24,229 nucleotides of DNA from Streptomyces showdoensis. GTDB taxonomy: Bacteria > Actinomycetota > Actinomycetes > Streptomycetales > Streptomycetaceae. Both the position numbers and the translations under genes were made by a program. Each line of letters begins with the position of its first letter. The first letter of the stretch is position 1. The notes beneath the pieces were generated by a model that had not been told where the DNA came from, ran no database searches, and was given only the letters and a program-made list of their open reading frames with translations. The stretch covers positions 1 to 24,229 of the forward strand of contig NZ_BAAAXG010000019.1 of the NCBI RefSeq assembly GCF_039535475.1, in the 5' to 3' direction. Shown one piece after another: positions 7,660 through 14,165 of the stretch.

Positions 7660-7688
7660 AATCTACCGAGCGCGGATCCGGGCGACCA
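7660..7688 (-). promoter_or_regulatory. Candidate leaderless promoter of the PD-(D/E)XK-like gene
   Basis: On the minus strand TGGTCG (7688-7683), a 17-base spacer and TAGATT (7665-7660) precede ATG 7653 by six bases. That is the spacing expected when transcription starts at the start codon. No Shine-Dalgarno sequence is visible, which agrees. Confidence 0.4.
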
Positions 7689-7734
7689 TCCGTACCCGGG
7701 GATCTCACCGAGGCTCCCAGCGGATCGGAATGCC

Positions 7735-7766
7735 TTGGTGGAAGGCCCCCTTTGCGCCCGTATGCT
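7735..7766 (+). promoter_or_regulatory. Possible promoter of the DIP1984-family gene
   Basis: TTGGTG (7735-7740) and TATGCT (7761-7766) resemble -35 and -10 boxes, but the 20-base spacer is long. The ribosome site GGAGG (7791-7795) follows. Confidence 0.3.
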
Positions 7767-7803
7767 TGTGCGAGCTCAAGGAGGAAGGCAGGAGGCGACG
7801 GCG

Positions 7804-8274
7804 GTGAAGCTTGCCGAGGCGCTGGCAGAACGTGCGGAGGCGACGCGACGCGTGGAGCAGTTGCGCACACGTGTCGTCGGCAACGCGCGGTACCAGGAGG
7901 GGGAGACGCCCTCCGAGGACGCGGCACAGCTGCTGGCCGAGACCGGTGAGGTGCTCGACACCCTCGAAGCCCTGATCCGGCGGATCAACCGGACCAACGC
8001 CACGGTGGAGATGGGCCCGGACGGTACGCTCACCGACGCGCTCGCGCGGCGGGACGTCCTGCGGCTGCGCCATTCGGTGGTCACCGCGGCGGCGGACGCG
8101 GCAGCGGGCACGGGAGACCGCGGCCACGGCCGTCAGCTCCGGTCCGAGCTGCTGATGCTCTCCGCGCTACCGGTCCCGGAACTCCGAGCGCGGGCGGACG
8201 CCCTGGCCAAGGAGATCCGCGAGGTCGACGTACGGATCCAGCGGAAGAACTGGGAAGTCGACCTGCTGGAGTGA
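7804..8274 (+). CDS. DIP1984 family protein (function unknown)
   Basis: A 156-residue, charged, almost entirely alpha-helical protein that matches the actinobacterial DIP1984 family: KLAEALAERAEATRRVEQL at the N-terminus, RRINRTNATVEMGPDGTLTDALARRDVLRLRHSVV in the middle (shown in part by R75-N78 and the DALARRD segment) and a C-terminal EIREVDVRIQRKNWEVDLLE-type helix. The family has no established biochemical role, and its helices suggest a coiled-coil oligomer. Start GTG 7804 was chosen because GGAGG lies eight bases upstream and the family begins with (M)KLAEAL. It is divergent from the PD-(D/E)XK-like gene. A GACCGG-rich hairpin directly follows the stop. Confidence 0.85.
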   Translation: MKLAEALAERAEATRRVEQLRTRVVGNARYQEGETPSEDAAQLLAETGEVLDTLEALIRRINRTNATVEMGPDGTLTDALARRDVLRLRHSVVTAAADAAAGTGDRGHGRQLRSELLMLSALPVPELRARADALAKEIREVDVRIQRKNWEVDLLE

Positions 8275-8292
8275 CCGGACCGACCGGACGGA

Positions 8293-8310
8293 CCGGACCG
8301 ACCGGTCCGG
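8293..8310 (+). terminator. Hairpin after the DIP1984-family gene
   Basis: CCGGACC-GACC-GGTCCGG forms a perfect 7-bp stem 18 bases after the stop at 8274. It sits inside a short run of GACCGGA repeats. There is no U tract. Confidence 0.55.
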
Positions 8311-8321
8311 CAGAGCAGGAC

Positions 8322-8425
8322 GGTGTGGAGCAGGTAGTTGCTCCGGAGGCGTGCACACCCCGAGGGCCGGCGGGTTCTCCGGCCCACCTGTGGTGCGTGA
8401 AGAGCAACGCGGGGTTCGATTCCCC
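8322..8425 (+). ncRNA. Structured tRNA-like element of unknown function
   Basis: Four hairpins follow one another in the 311-base gap 8275-8585. (1) GGAGCA/TGCTCC (8327-8344) has a D-arm-like look; GGTGTG/CACACC (8322-8359) can close around it, sharing G8327. (2) GGGCCGG/CCGGCCC (8364-8385) is a perfect 7-bp stem. (3) GCGT/ACGC spans 8395-8410. (4) GGGGTTCGATTCCCC (8411-8425) is a textbook T-arm with GTTCGATTC. No 7-bp acceptor stem can be formed and no anticodon loop with U33 is present, so this is not an ordinary tRNA. It may be a degenerate tRNA, an old attachment-site remnant or an unrelated structured RNA. I see nothing else clear in 8426-8585. Confidence 0.4.
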
Positions 8426-8585
8426 ATCGACGGTGCAGCTCAGCACGGCGTACAGGTAACGGTGCACAGCGCACGGCACATCACCACGTGCAGATCCGGA
8501 GCGGCGAGGGCGGGTTCGGGGTTTTCCACACCACGGACGAGAATGGTCAGGGCCGGCGGCAGTGCGCGAGATCGGGGGGAAGACC

Positions 8586-9140
8586 GTGAGCCGACCAGTG
8601 CTGTTCCTCGACGTAGACGGGCCGCTCAATCCTTATGCGGCCAAGCCGGAGCGGCGTCCCGACGGCTACACCACGATCCGCGTGCCCCGTGACGGCGGGG
8701 CTGGGACGGAGGAGGTGAGCCTGTCGTCCCGGCGGCGTCCCCTGCGGGTCTGGCTCCATCCGGAGCACGGGCGAACCCTGCTCGGGCTCGGATACGAGCT
8801 GTGCTGGGCCACCACGTGGATGGGCAAGGCCAACCGGTGGATCGCACCGGTCCTCGGCCTTCCGGAGCTTCCCTTCGTGGACTTCGGCGACGCCCTGCTG
8901 CGAGAACGCCCTGATGGCGTGCACTGGAAGACCGGTCCGCTGGTCGACCACGCGCGCGGCCGCCCCTTCGCCTGGGTGGACGACGAGCTGAGCGGGCTGG
9001 ATCAGGCGTACGTGACCGCACATCACCGCGGCCCCGGGCTCCTGCACCACGTCGATCCGCGGATCGGCCTGCGGGAGGACGACTTCCGCACGCTCGCCGG
9101 GTTCGCCCGGTCGCCGGCCGCTCCGCGTCCCCCCGCGTGA
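8586..9140 (+). CDS. HAD-like hydrolase domain protein
   Basis: A 184-residue protein with the features of a minimal HAD phosphohydrolase fold. Motif I is LFLDVDGPLNP, with nucleophile D9 and acid D11. A motif II-like Thr stands in CWATTW (T76/T77). K115 in HWKTGPLV fits motif III and D132-D133 in AWVDDEL fits motif IV. A hydrolysed phosphoester substrate is expected but unknown. GTG 8586 is preferred because GGGGGGAA lies six bases upstream and the motif I strand then begins at residue 5, as is usual. An in-frame GTG at 8562 is less likely. The neighbouring tRNA-like element upstream has no clear relation to it. Many Streptomyces genomes encode such stand-alone HAD proteins. Confidence 0.82.
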   Translation: MSRPVLFLDVDGPLNPYAAKPERRPDGYTTIRVPRDGGAGTEEVSLSSRRRPLRVWLHPEHGRTLLGLGYELCWATTWMGKANRWIAPVLGLPELPFVDFGDALLRERPDGVHWKTGPLVDHARGRPFAWVDDELSGLDQAYVTAHHRGPGLLHHVDPRIGLREDDFRTLAGFARSPAAPRPPA

Positions 9141-9225
9141 GCCGCGGGCCCCGGCGTTCCGGAGACCGGGCCGCTGCCCTCGGCTCGCAGCGGCGTTGCG
9201 CTCCGCCGACGACCGGCGGGCCGTC

Positions 9226-9231
9226 TACTGT
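9226..9231 (+). promoter_or_regulatory. Candidate -10 element for a leaderless transcript
   Basis: TACTGT fits TANNNT and ends six bases before GTG 9238. No ribosome site is visible. No convincing -35 box. Confidence 0.35.
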
Positions 9232-9237
9232 CGGCGT

Positions 9238-10095
9238 GTGGACCACCCCGACCAGCGCGCCGAAGGCGCGGGACCGTTCACCACCCGCCTCACCTGGCAT
9301 CCGCCCGAAGGCGGCACCGCCGTCTGGGATTCCAGGACCGCCCGGCGCCGAGGCCTGATCACCGTCCGTCCACCGGGTGCGCCCGGCCCCCGGCACGCCG
9401 GCGCCGACGACACCGTCCTCGCCCGGCTGCGCAGGCTCAACGCGATCGCGGCCACCGCCTTCGTCATCGGCAGAGCCCTCTTCGCCGCCGGCGCGTCCAT
9501 CGCGCAGTTCGGCTCCGGCGACGCCACCGTCTGTGCTTCGGTCTACTTCGCCGGCGGTCTGTGCTTCAACACGGGCGGCTACATCTCGCTGCTCCAGGTC
9601 GTCAACGCCCCGCGCCACGTGCCCGGCGGGCAGGCCGCCCTGGTCGCGCGACGGTGGCGGTGGTGGAGCTACGAGCCGATGCGGGTCGACTGGCTGAGCG
9701 CGTTCGTCCTGTTCGCCGGCACGCTGGTGTTCGCCGTCGACCTGCTCGACTCGTTCCTCCAGGGCCTGACCGTCCAGCAGGTCAACCGGCTGATCTGGGC
9801 CCCGGACGTGATCGGCTGCATCCTCTTCCTGATCTCCGGCCACCTCGCGTTCGTGGAGATCTGCCACGGCCGGCCGTGCGTCGGACGGCGGAGCCTCGGA
9901 TGGTGGAGCCTCGGGTGGTGGATCGTCGCCGTGAACCAGCTGGGCTCGGTCCTGTTCATGGTCTCGGCCCTCGCCGCCTACACACGCCCCGCCACCGGCA
10001 GCCTGGTCAACGCGGACATCGCCAACTGGGGAACGCTGACCGGCGCCCTCTGCTTCTCCGTGGGCGGCGTCCTCCAGCACGGTGAACGCCCTTGA
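9238..10095 (+). CDS. Six-span membrane protein of unknown function
   Basis: A 285-residue protein with about 65 soluble N-terminal residues and six hydrophobic segments near 68-90, 97-121, 152-172, 187-208, 226-248 and 264-280. The last segment (WGTLTGALCFSVGGVLQ) recalls the YrhK-like two-helix repeat, and the first pair looks similar, but I would not assign the family firmly. A cytoplasmic loop carries a duplicated SLGWW motif (about 219-228), and a basic cluster ARRWRWWSYEPMRVDW lies between spans 2 and 3. GTG 9238 is chosen because a TANNNT box lies six bases upstream and the soluble domain then starts MDHPDQ. It converges on the arginase-like gene with only 21 bases between the stops. 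Confidence 0.75.
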   Translation: MDHPDQRAEGAGPFTTRLTWHPPEGGTAVWDSRTARRRGLITVRPPGAPGPRHAGADDTVLARLRRLNAIAATAFVIGRALFAAGASIAQFGSGDATVCASVYFAGGLCFNTGGYISLLQVVNAPRHVPGGQAALVARRWRWWSYEPMRVDWLSAFVLFAGTLVFAVDLLDSFLQGLTVQQVNRLIWAPDVIGCILFLISGHLAFVEICHGRPCVGRRSLGWWSLGWWIVAVNQLGSVLFMVSALAAYTRPATGSLVNADIANWGTLTGALCFSVGGVLQHGERP

Positions 10096-10103
10096 GCCCG
10101 GCC

Positions 10104-10147
10104 CCTCGTCGTGACGTCAGCCGTCGGCGAGCGCCGTCACGACGAGG
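10104..10147. terminator. Bidirectional 13-bp hairpin between convergent genes
   Basis: CCTCGTCGTGACG and its perfect reverse complement flank an 18-base loop. The structure follows the membrane-protein stop (10095) and overlaps the last codons of the arginase-like gene, so it could end both transcripts. Confidence 0.6.
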
Positions 10148-11022
10148 TCGGTGAGCAGGGCGCCGGCCGTGCCCTCGGGGTCGAGGTCGGGGTCGTAGAT
10201 CGTGACGTTGAGCCCGACGCAGCGCGGCGAGCGGACGAGCGGCCGGAGCAGCGCCACCAGCTCGTCCGGCAGCAGGCCGTCGGGGTCGGGGCTGTCGACG
10301 GCCGGCATGACGGTGGGGTCGAGCACGTCGGCGTCGAGGTGTACCCAGAAACCGGCCAGGGCGGTGTTCTCCAGACTGACGGCGGTCGCGGACCCGAGCT
10401 CGCCGGCGCCCCGTGCGCGGAGTTCGGACACGGTCACGACGGGGACCCTCAGTTCGCGGAGCTGGGTGATCTCGGGGTCGTCCGCGTAGGCGTCCCGGGT
10501 GCCGAGCGCGCGTACGTCCTCGTCCCGGAGGTAGGGGCGCAGCCCCTCCAGGTCGGTCAGATCGCTCTGCCCCCGACCCGTCGCCAGCGCCAGCTCCTCA
10601 CCGCCGGCCGCACCGATCCGGTCCGAGTTGCCGGGGTTGCGGAAGTCGGGAGAGGCGTCGACGGAGGCGAGACCGTAGCGGCCCAGCCGGCGCAGGGCGA
10701 GCGCGGCACCCAGCTGGATGGAGCAGTCGCCGCCGAGGACGAGTGTGAAGTCCCCGGCCGAGACATGGCGTTCGATCCGGTCGGCCAGGCGGATCGTGTA
10801 CGCGGCGAGGGCGGCCGCGTTGAAGACGCCGTCGCCCTCCTGCCAGTCGCCGCGGTCGTACCTGGGCGGTACGACCACCCCGCCCTCGAACGCCCCGAGC
10901 CGTCTCATGATGCCGTTCTCGCGCAGCGCCCCGGCCAGTTTGTAGCAGCCGGGAACGGTGCCGGGGGCGGGTGGGCGCAGGCCGAGGTTGGACGGGGCAT
11001 CGATGATCACGGTGTTCCGCAT
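10117..11022 (-). CDS. Arginase/ureohydrolase-fold protein with altered metal ligands
   Basis: A 301-residue member of the arginase superfamily, whose members hydrolyse guanidino or amidino compounds at a binuclear Mn site. The motifs are present but changed. GGDH is GGDCS (C100 in place of His), and DAHxD is DASPD (D122, S124, D126, with Ser replacing His). The last motif, DADVLDP, keeps both Asp. Two of the six classical ligands are thus lost. As I recall, DcsB, the hydroxyarginine hydrolase of D-cycloserine biosynthesis, shows comparable Cys/Ser substitutions. Start ATG 11022 has GAGGA seven bases upstream. The gene is divergent from an ATP-grasp gene over 169 bases. A specialised ureohydrolase with a weakened metal A site is my inference. 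Confidence 0.85.
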   Translation of the reverse strand: MRNTVIIDAPSNLGLRPPAPGTVPGCYKLAGALRENGIMRRLGAFEGGVVVPPRYDRGDWQEGDGVFNAAALAAYTIRLADRIERHVSAGDFTLVLGGDCSIQLGAALALRRLGRYGLASVDASPDFRNPGNSDRIGAAGGEELALATGRGQSDLTDLEGLRPYLRDEDVRALGTRDAYADDPEITQLRELRVPVVTVSELRARGAGELGSATAVSLENTALAGFWVHLDADVLDPTVMPAVDSPDPDGLLPDELVALLRPLVRSPRCVGLNVTIYDPDLDPEGTAGALLTDLVVTALADG

Positions 11023-11131
11023 GCGGTCATCCTCACCACGCCGGCGAGCCGACGCAACGGCCGCACGGACCGCCGCCCCGCACCCGGCCGAACCCTCCGC
11101 AGCCGTAGCACCCTTGCCCGCGAGGTCACCG

Positions 11132-11152
11132 GACGGGATCCCGTCTTAGGCT
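11132..11152 (+). promoter_or_regulatory. Palindromic operator candidate next to a -10 box
   Basis: GACGGGATCCCGTC (11132-11145) is a perfect 14-bp palindrome. It is followed by TAGGCT (11147-11152), a TANNNT box for the ATP-grasp gene. It lies in the divergent intergenic region shared with the arginase-like gene. No clear -35 box. Confidence 0.4.
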
Positions 11153-11191
11153 GCAAGGGTTGAACGAGGGACGACAGGGAGAGTGAGTCGC

Positions 11192-12079
11192 GTGGCAGCT
11201 GCCAGGATCGCGATCGTGACCAGCGAGGCCGGCATGGAATGGGACACCGATCTCCCGTTGCTCGTGGAGGCGTTGCGCGCGAACGGTGTGACGACCTCCG
11301 CGGTGGCCTGGGACGCACAGGCCGTGGCCTGGGACGGCTTCGACCTGGCGGTCATCCGGTCGACCTGGGACTACGCGGAACGCGTCGACGAGTACCTGGC
11401 CTGGGCCGACCGGACGGACCGCCTCACGAGCCTGTGGAACCCCGCTCCGGTGGTGCGCTGGAGCAGCGACAAGCGCTATCTGTCGGACCTTGCCGAGCAG
11501 GGGGTGGCCGTCGTTCCCACCCGCTTCGTCGAACCGGGCACGCCGTACGACGAAGCCGAACTCCTCGGCACCGGAGCGGTGGTGGTCAAGCCCGTGGTAT
11601 CCGCGGGTGCGCTCGACACCGCACGCTACGAGCCCGACCAGCACGCCGCCGCCAAGCGGCACGTCCGGACGCTTCTGGACCAGGGCCGGGCCGTGATGGT
11701 CCAGCCGTACCTGCGACTCGTGGAGGAAGGCGAACGGGCACTGGTCTTCATCTCGGGCACGTTCAGCCACGCCATCCGCAAGGGCCCCGTACTGACCGAG
11801 TCCGGAGTGATCGACAACGACCGCGTGCCGCACCCCGACGTCATCCCCTACCAGCCGACCGACGAAGAGATCTCGGCGGCGCTGGCCGCGCTGGCGGCCG
11901 TCCCGACTCCGGAGTCACCGCTGTTCGCCCGGGTGGACCTGGTTCTGGACGAGACCAGGAAGCCCGTGGTGATGGAGCTGGAACTGATCGAGCCGAACCT
12001 GTTCCTCGGCCTCCAGCCGGACGGCCTGAAGCGCCTCGTCGACGCCATGACGGCCAAGGTCCGGCCGACCGGGTCCTGA
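11192..12079 (+). CDS. ATP-grasp ligase of the RSTWDY type
   Basis: A 295-residue ATP-grasp enzyme that would activate a carboxylate as acyl phosphate and join it to an amine or other nucleophile. The N-terminal substrate domain contains VIRSTWDY (56-61 for RSTWDY). The ATP-binding lysine is K133 in VVVKPVVSAGA, the hinge region reads MVQPYLRLVEEGERALVFI, and metal ligands are D249, E262 and E264 in MELELIEPNLFL. GTG 11192 is chosen because AGGGAG lies ten bases upstream. GTG 11183 is in frame but only one base from that site. The RSTWDY group includes, as I recall, DcsG of D-cycloserine biosynthesis. Together with the divergent arginase-like gene this is suggestive, though many Streptomyces carry orphan members. 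Confidence 0.87.
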   Translation: MAAARIAIVTSEAGMEWDTDLPLLVEALRANGVTTSAVAWDAQAVAWDGFDLAVIRSTWDYAERVDEYLAWADRTDRLTSLWNPAPVVRWSSDKRYLSDLAEQGVAVVPTRFVEPGTPYDEAELLGTGAVVVKPVVSAGALDTARYEPDQHAAAKRHVRTLLDQGRAVMVQPYLRLVEEGERALVFISGTFSHAIRKGPVLTESGVIDNDRVPHPDVIPYQPTDEEISAALAALAAVPTPESPLFARVDLVLDETRKPVVMELELIEPNLFLGLQPDGLKRLVDAMTAKVRPTGS

Positions 12080-12195
12080 GAGCGCACGACACGCACGGGC
12101 GGGGCCGAGGACGGTTGAGGTTCTGGCCCTGTCCACCACACCGATCGGCCGGTTCGTGAGGGTGTGAGCGTGGAGTCGGCACTCAGGGCCGACTG

Positions 12196-12240
12196 CCGGG
12201 CTCGTCACGGAAGGGGCTCGACTCCGCGTGATGAGCCCGG
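12196..12240. terminator. Long hairpin between convergent ATP-grasp and phosphatase genes
   Basis: CCGGGCTCGTCACG and CGTGATGAGCCCGG pair over 14 bases, with one G/U wobble, around a 17-base loop. It probably serves both converging transcripts. Confidence 0.55.
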
Positions 12241-12248
12241 ATCGCGAC

Positions 12249-12272
12249 TCCGGGTCCGGGTCCGGGTCCGGG
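12249..12272. repeat. Four tandem TCCGGG hexamers abutting the phosphatase stop codon
   Basis: Four perfect copies of TCCGGG begin right after the phosphatase stop (minus strand). The function is unknown. It may be simple slippage expansion. Confidence 0.85.
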
Positions 12273-12786
12273 TCAGGTGAGTGGGTCGAGGTCGGCGAGG
12301 AGCCGGGCGACACCGAGACCGGTGGTGAGGTACTGCTCGAAGACCGGATTGTTCAGAGCCCAAGGAGATCGCTTCCGCCGGATGACCCCGATCGCCGCTT
12401 CCGCCTCCTGCCCCAGCTCGATCAGTGCCTGCCCCACGACCAGCCCGGATCGGTTGTAGCCGGCGTTGCACCGGACCAGCACGGAGCGGCCGTCGCGGAC
12501 CGCCTGGGCGGCGACGAGGGCGAGGTCCTGGACCTTGTGGATCTGCGCGGCGGTGAGCGGGCCGTCGGGGGTGTCGGCGACGTGGTGCTCGACGGCTGGG
12601 TCAGGGCCGTGACCGGGTCGGGTGAACAGGCTGATGACCAGGTCGAACTCGCTCCCGACGACTGCGGGCCGGCTCACACCGCTGACATCCCTCCAGTGGT
12701 GGCCGCCCATCCACAGTCCTGGTGACCACCTCGTTCCACGGCGCGCCCGGATCGGGCAGGCCCCTGTCCTTCTGTCGTGCCTTCAT
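12273..12786 (-). pseudogene. Dual-specificity-type phosphatase, start region frameshifted
   Basis: A protein-tyrosine/dual-specificity phosphatase-fold protein. The P-loop is VLVRCNAGYNRSGLVV, a CX5R signature with Cys106 and Arg112 in the repaired numbering, and a candidate general acid lies in DTPDG. The ending WALNNPVFEQYL is intact. Translation from ATG 12786 (ribosome site GGAGGGG) gives MKARQKDRGLPDPGAPWNEV and then leaves frame. Dropping one base (plus-strand T 12723) continues as VPGLWMGGHHWRDVSG. The corrected length is 171 codons exactly. A shorter product could start at ATG 12710 and would retain the catalytic core, but no ribosome site is seen there. It is the downstream neighbour of a VOC gene on the same strand. 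Activity is plausible if the indel is a sequencing error. Confidence 0.78.
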
Positions 12787-12914
12787 GTGTACCCCTCCGG
12801 GTCCCGGACATCAGCGTCATCCGTCGTTCCACCGGGCCTCGTGCTCGTCGACCGGTGGCGCCGCGACGCCGAGGTGCGGGCTGGAGAACCCATACGATCC
12901 CGCCCGCAGCTCCG

Positions 12915-13789
12915 TCAGCAACCCGACGGCAGGCTCGCCCACGCGGCACGGGGCGGACGGCGAGGGCGGTTCCGCGGCCGTGGCGGGCCGCGGAACCGCC
13001 GGTCGACCGTCAGGACGTCGGCGTCTCCCCCGGCCCTGTCTTCGGGGGCCGGTTCGGTGCGCCACAGGTGAAGCGCGTCGGCCTCGCCGAGCCCCTCGGT
13101 GGCCTGGTGGCGTTGCGCGTCGGTGAGCTCCAGGGAGTTCAGGCGGCGACGCCACTCCTCAAGGCCTTCGGTCTCCTCCAGGGCACTCGCGAGCTCGATC
13201 AGGGTGGCGAGCGTCCGGGCCACGTCGAGGGGTGGGGCGGTGTCCCCGTGCCTGCGCAGGGCCGTGATGAGGACCTTGAGGGCCGTGCGGTCGTCGTTCT
13301 TGAACTCGCTGAGGATGCGGGCGTTGTCGAGGGCCTTGGCCAGGCCCGCGAGGGTTTTCGACCCGCCGTACTCCAGCTCCGCGGGCTCGTCCCTCTGGAT
13401 GAAGATGATCGAGTTCCCGGACGGGTCGACCAGGGTGAACCGGCTCGCCCCGGGCCGGAACCGGGTGATCCGCGGCCTGCCCTTGGCCAGGACCTTTCCG
13501 TAGGCGGCGCGCATCGCGCGGGTGAACTCCGCGTGGTACGGCGCGACCTCGTCGACCAGGACGAGGCAGGCGCCGGCGTCCTCCTGGCTCGGGTCGACGT
13601 TCTTCGGAGGCATCCCGAAGTGCAGCGCGAAGCCGGACCACTCCAGCACCAGGTAGACGTAGGGCCGCGTCTGCTTGTACGTGGCCTCGAACACCGAGCG
13701 CCTGGTAGAAACTCAAGCGTCTCCTCCACCGACACGCACGGCAGCACCGGCACCGTGGTCTCGTTCGCCCGCACATTCGCCTCTGTCAC
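12915..13789 (-). pseudogene. VOC (glyoxalase/bleomycin-resistance-like) protein, two +1 frameshifts
   Basis: A vicinal-oxygen-chelate-fold protein. The pieces in three frames join as TVPVLPCVSVEETLEF, YQALG and FEATYKQTRPYVYLVLEWSG. The first break is an extra base in AAA (13709-13711) and the second an extra A near 13693 (plus strand). Removing both gives exactly 291 codons. The C-terminal half is in one frame: DPSGNSIIFIQ holds the last VOC strand, followed by an unusual helical extension (about residues 155-245) and an Arg/Pro-rich tail. Start GTG 13789 is likely, and GTG 13798 is possible. Resistance-type binding of a drug is typical of the fold but not shown. The phosphatase lies 128 bases downstream. 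Two indels in 20 bases suggest low-quality sequence or early decay. Confidence 0.75.
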
Positions 13790-14165
13790 CCTCGCCACCC
13801 CTTCGACTCCTTCTCCCGCTCCCGCGGCAGGCCCCGGAGCACCGAGCCTGCCGCAATTCGGGTCCCGCCGCCCATGAGACTTTTATGTCGCCCTTATGTC
13901 TGCAGGCGGAAGGGCTGCGGGCCGGCGGGGGGGCCGGGAACGTGCGTAAGCCCCGGCCAAGAAGCCGGGAGCCAAGCGAAGGGGGCGGAGTGCGCGCGCC
14001 CTCGCGTCAGTCCTGGGAGGCCTCGGCGCGTCCGGCTGTGCGGCGGCGGAAGGCTCGTTCTGGGGCGGAGCGGAGGCGGGGCGTCCCCTTCAGCCAGTGG
14101 GCTCCCCGCAGGACGGGGCTACGATGCGACGGCCCGCGGCAACGAGCCGTCAAACGGAGGCCACG
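13790..14165. other. 376-base divergent intergenic region with paired TTATGTC repeats
   Basis: No gene is visible. Two direct copies of TTATGTC (13883-13889 and 13894-13900) are spaced 11 bases apart, one helical turn, in the least GC-rich part of the gap. A 6-bp hairpin CCCGGC/GCCGGG lies at 13952-13969. The HEAT-like gene has GGAGG at normal distance before ATG 14166. Promoters for both flanking genes must lie here, but none is clear. Confidence 0.5.

Noticed and set aside
8322..8433. A functional tRNA gene
   Set aside because: The T-arm is perfect, but no acceptor stem complementary to the bases after it exists and no loop shows U33 plus anticodon. Class II and 8/4 or 9/3 layouts were also tried and failed.
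10117..12079. A D-cycloserine biosynthetic gene cluster
   Set aside because: Only possible DcsB- and DcsG-like genes are present. Racemase, synthase, heme enzyme, acetyltransferase and resistance genes are missing from the flanks.
12674..13155. Overlapping plus- and minus-strand Arg/Pro-rich open frames between phosphatase and VOC genes
   Set aside because: They show no motif and no ribosome site, and are antisense or out of frame to supported genes.
13935..13975. Fragment resembling SAM-IV or cobalamin riboswitch cores (GTAAGCCCCGGC)
   Set aside because: Only one short stretch and one hairpin fit. The other conserved stems are absent, and the downstream gene is not a methionine or cobalamin gene.
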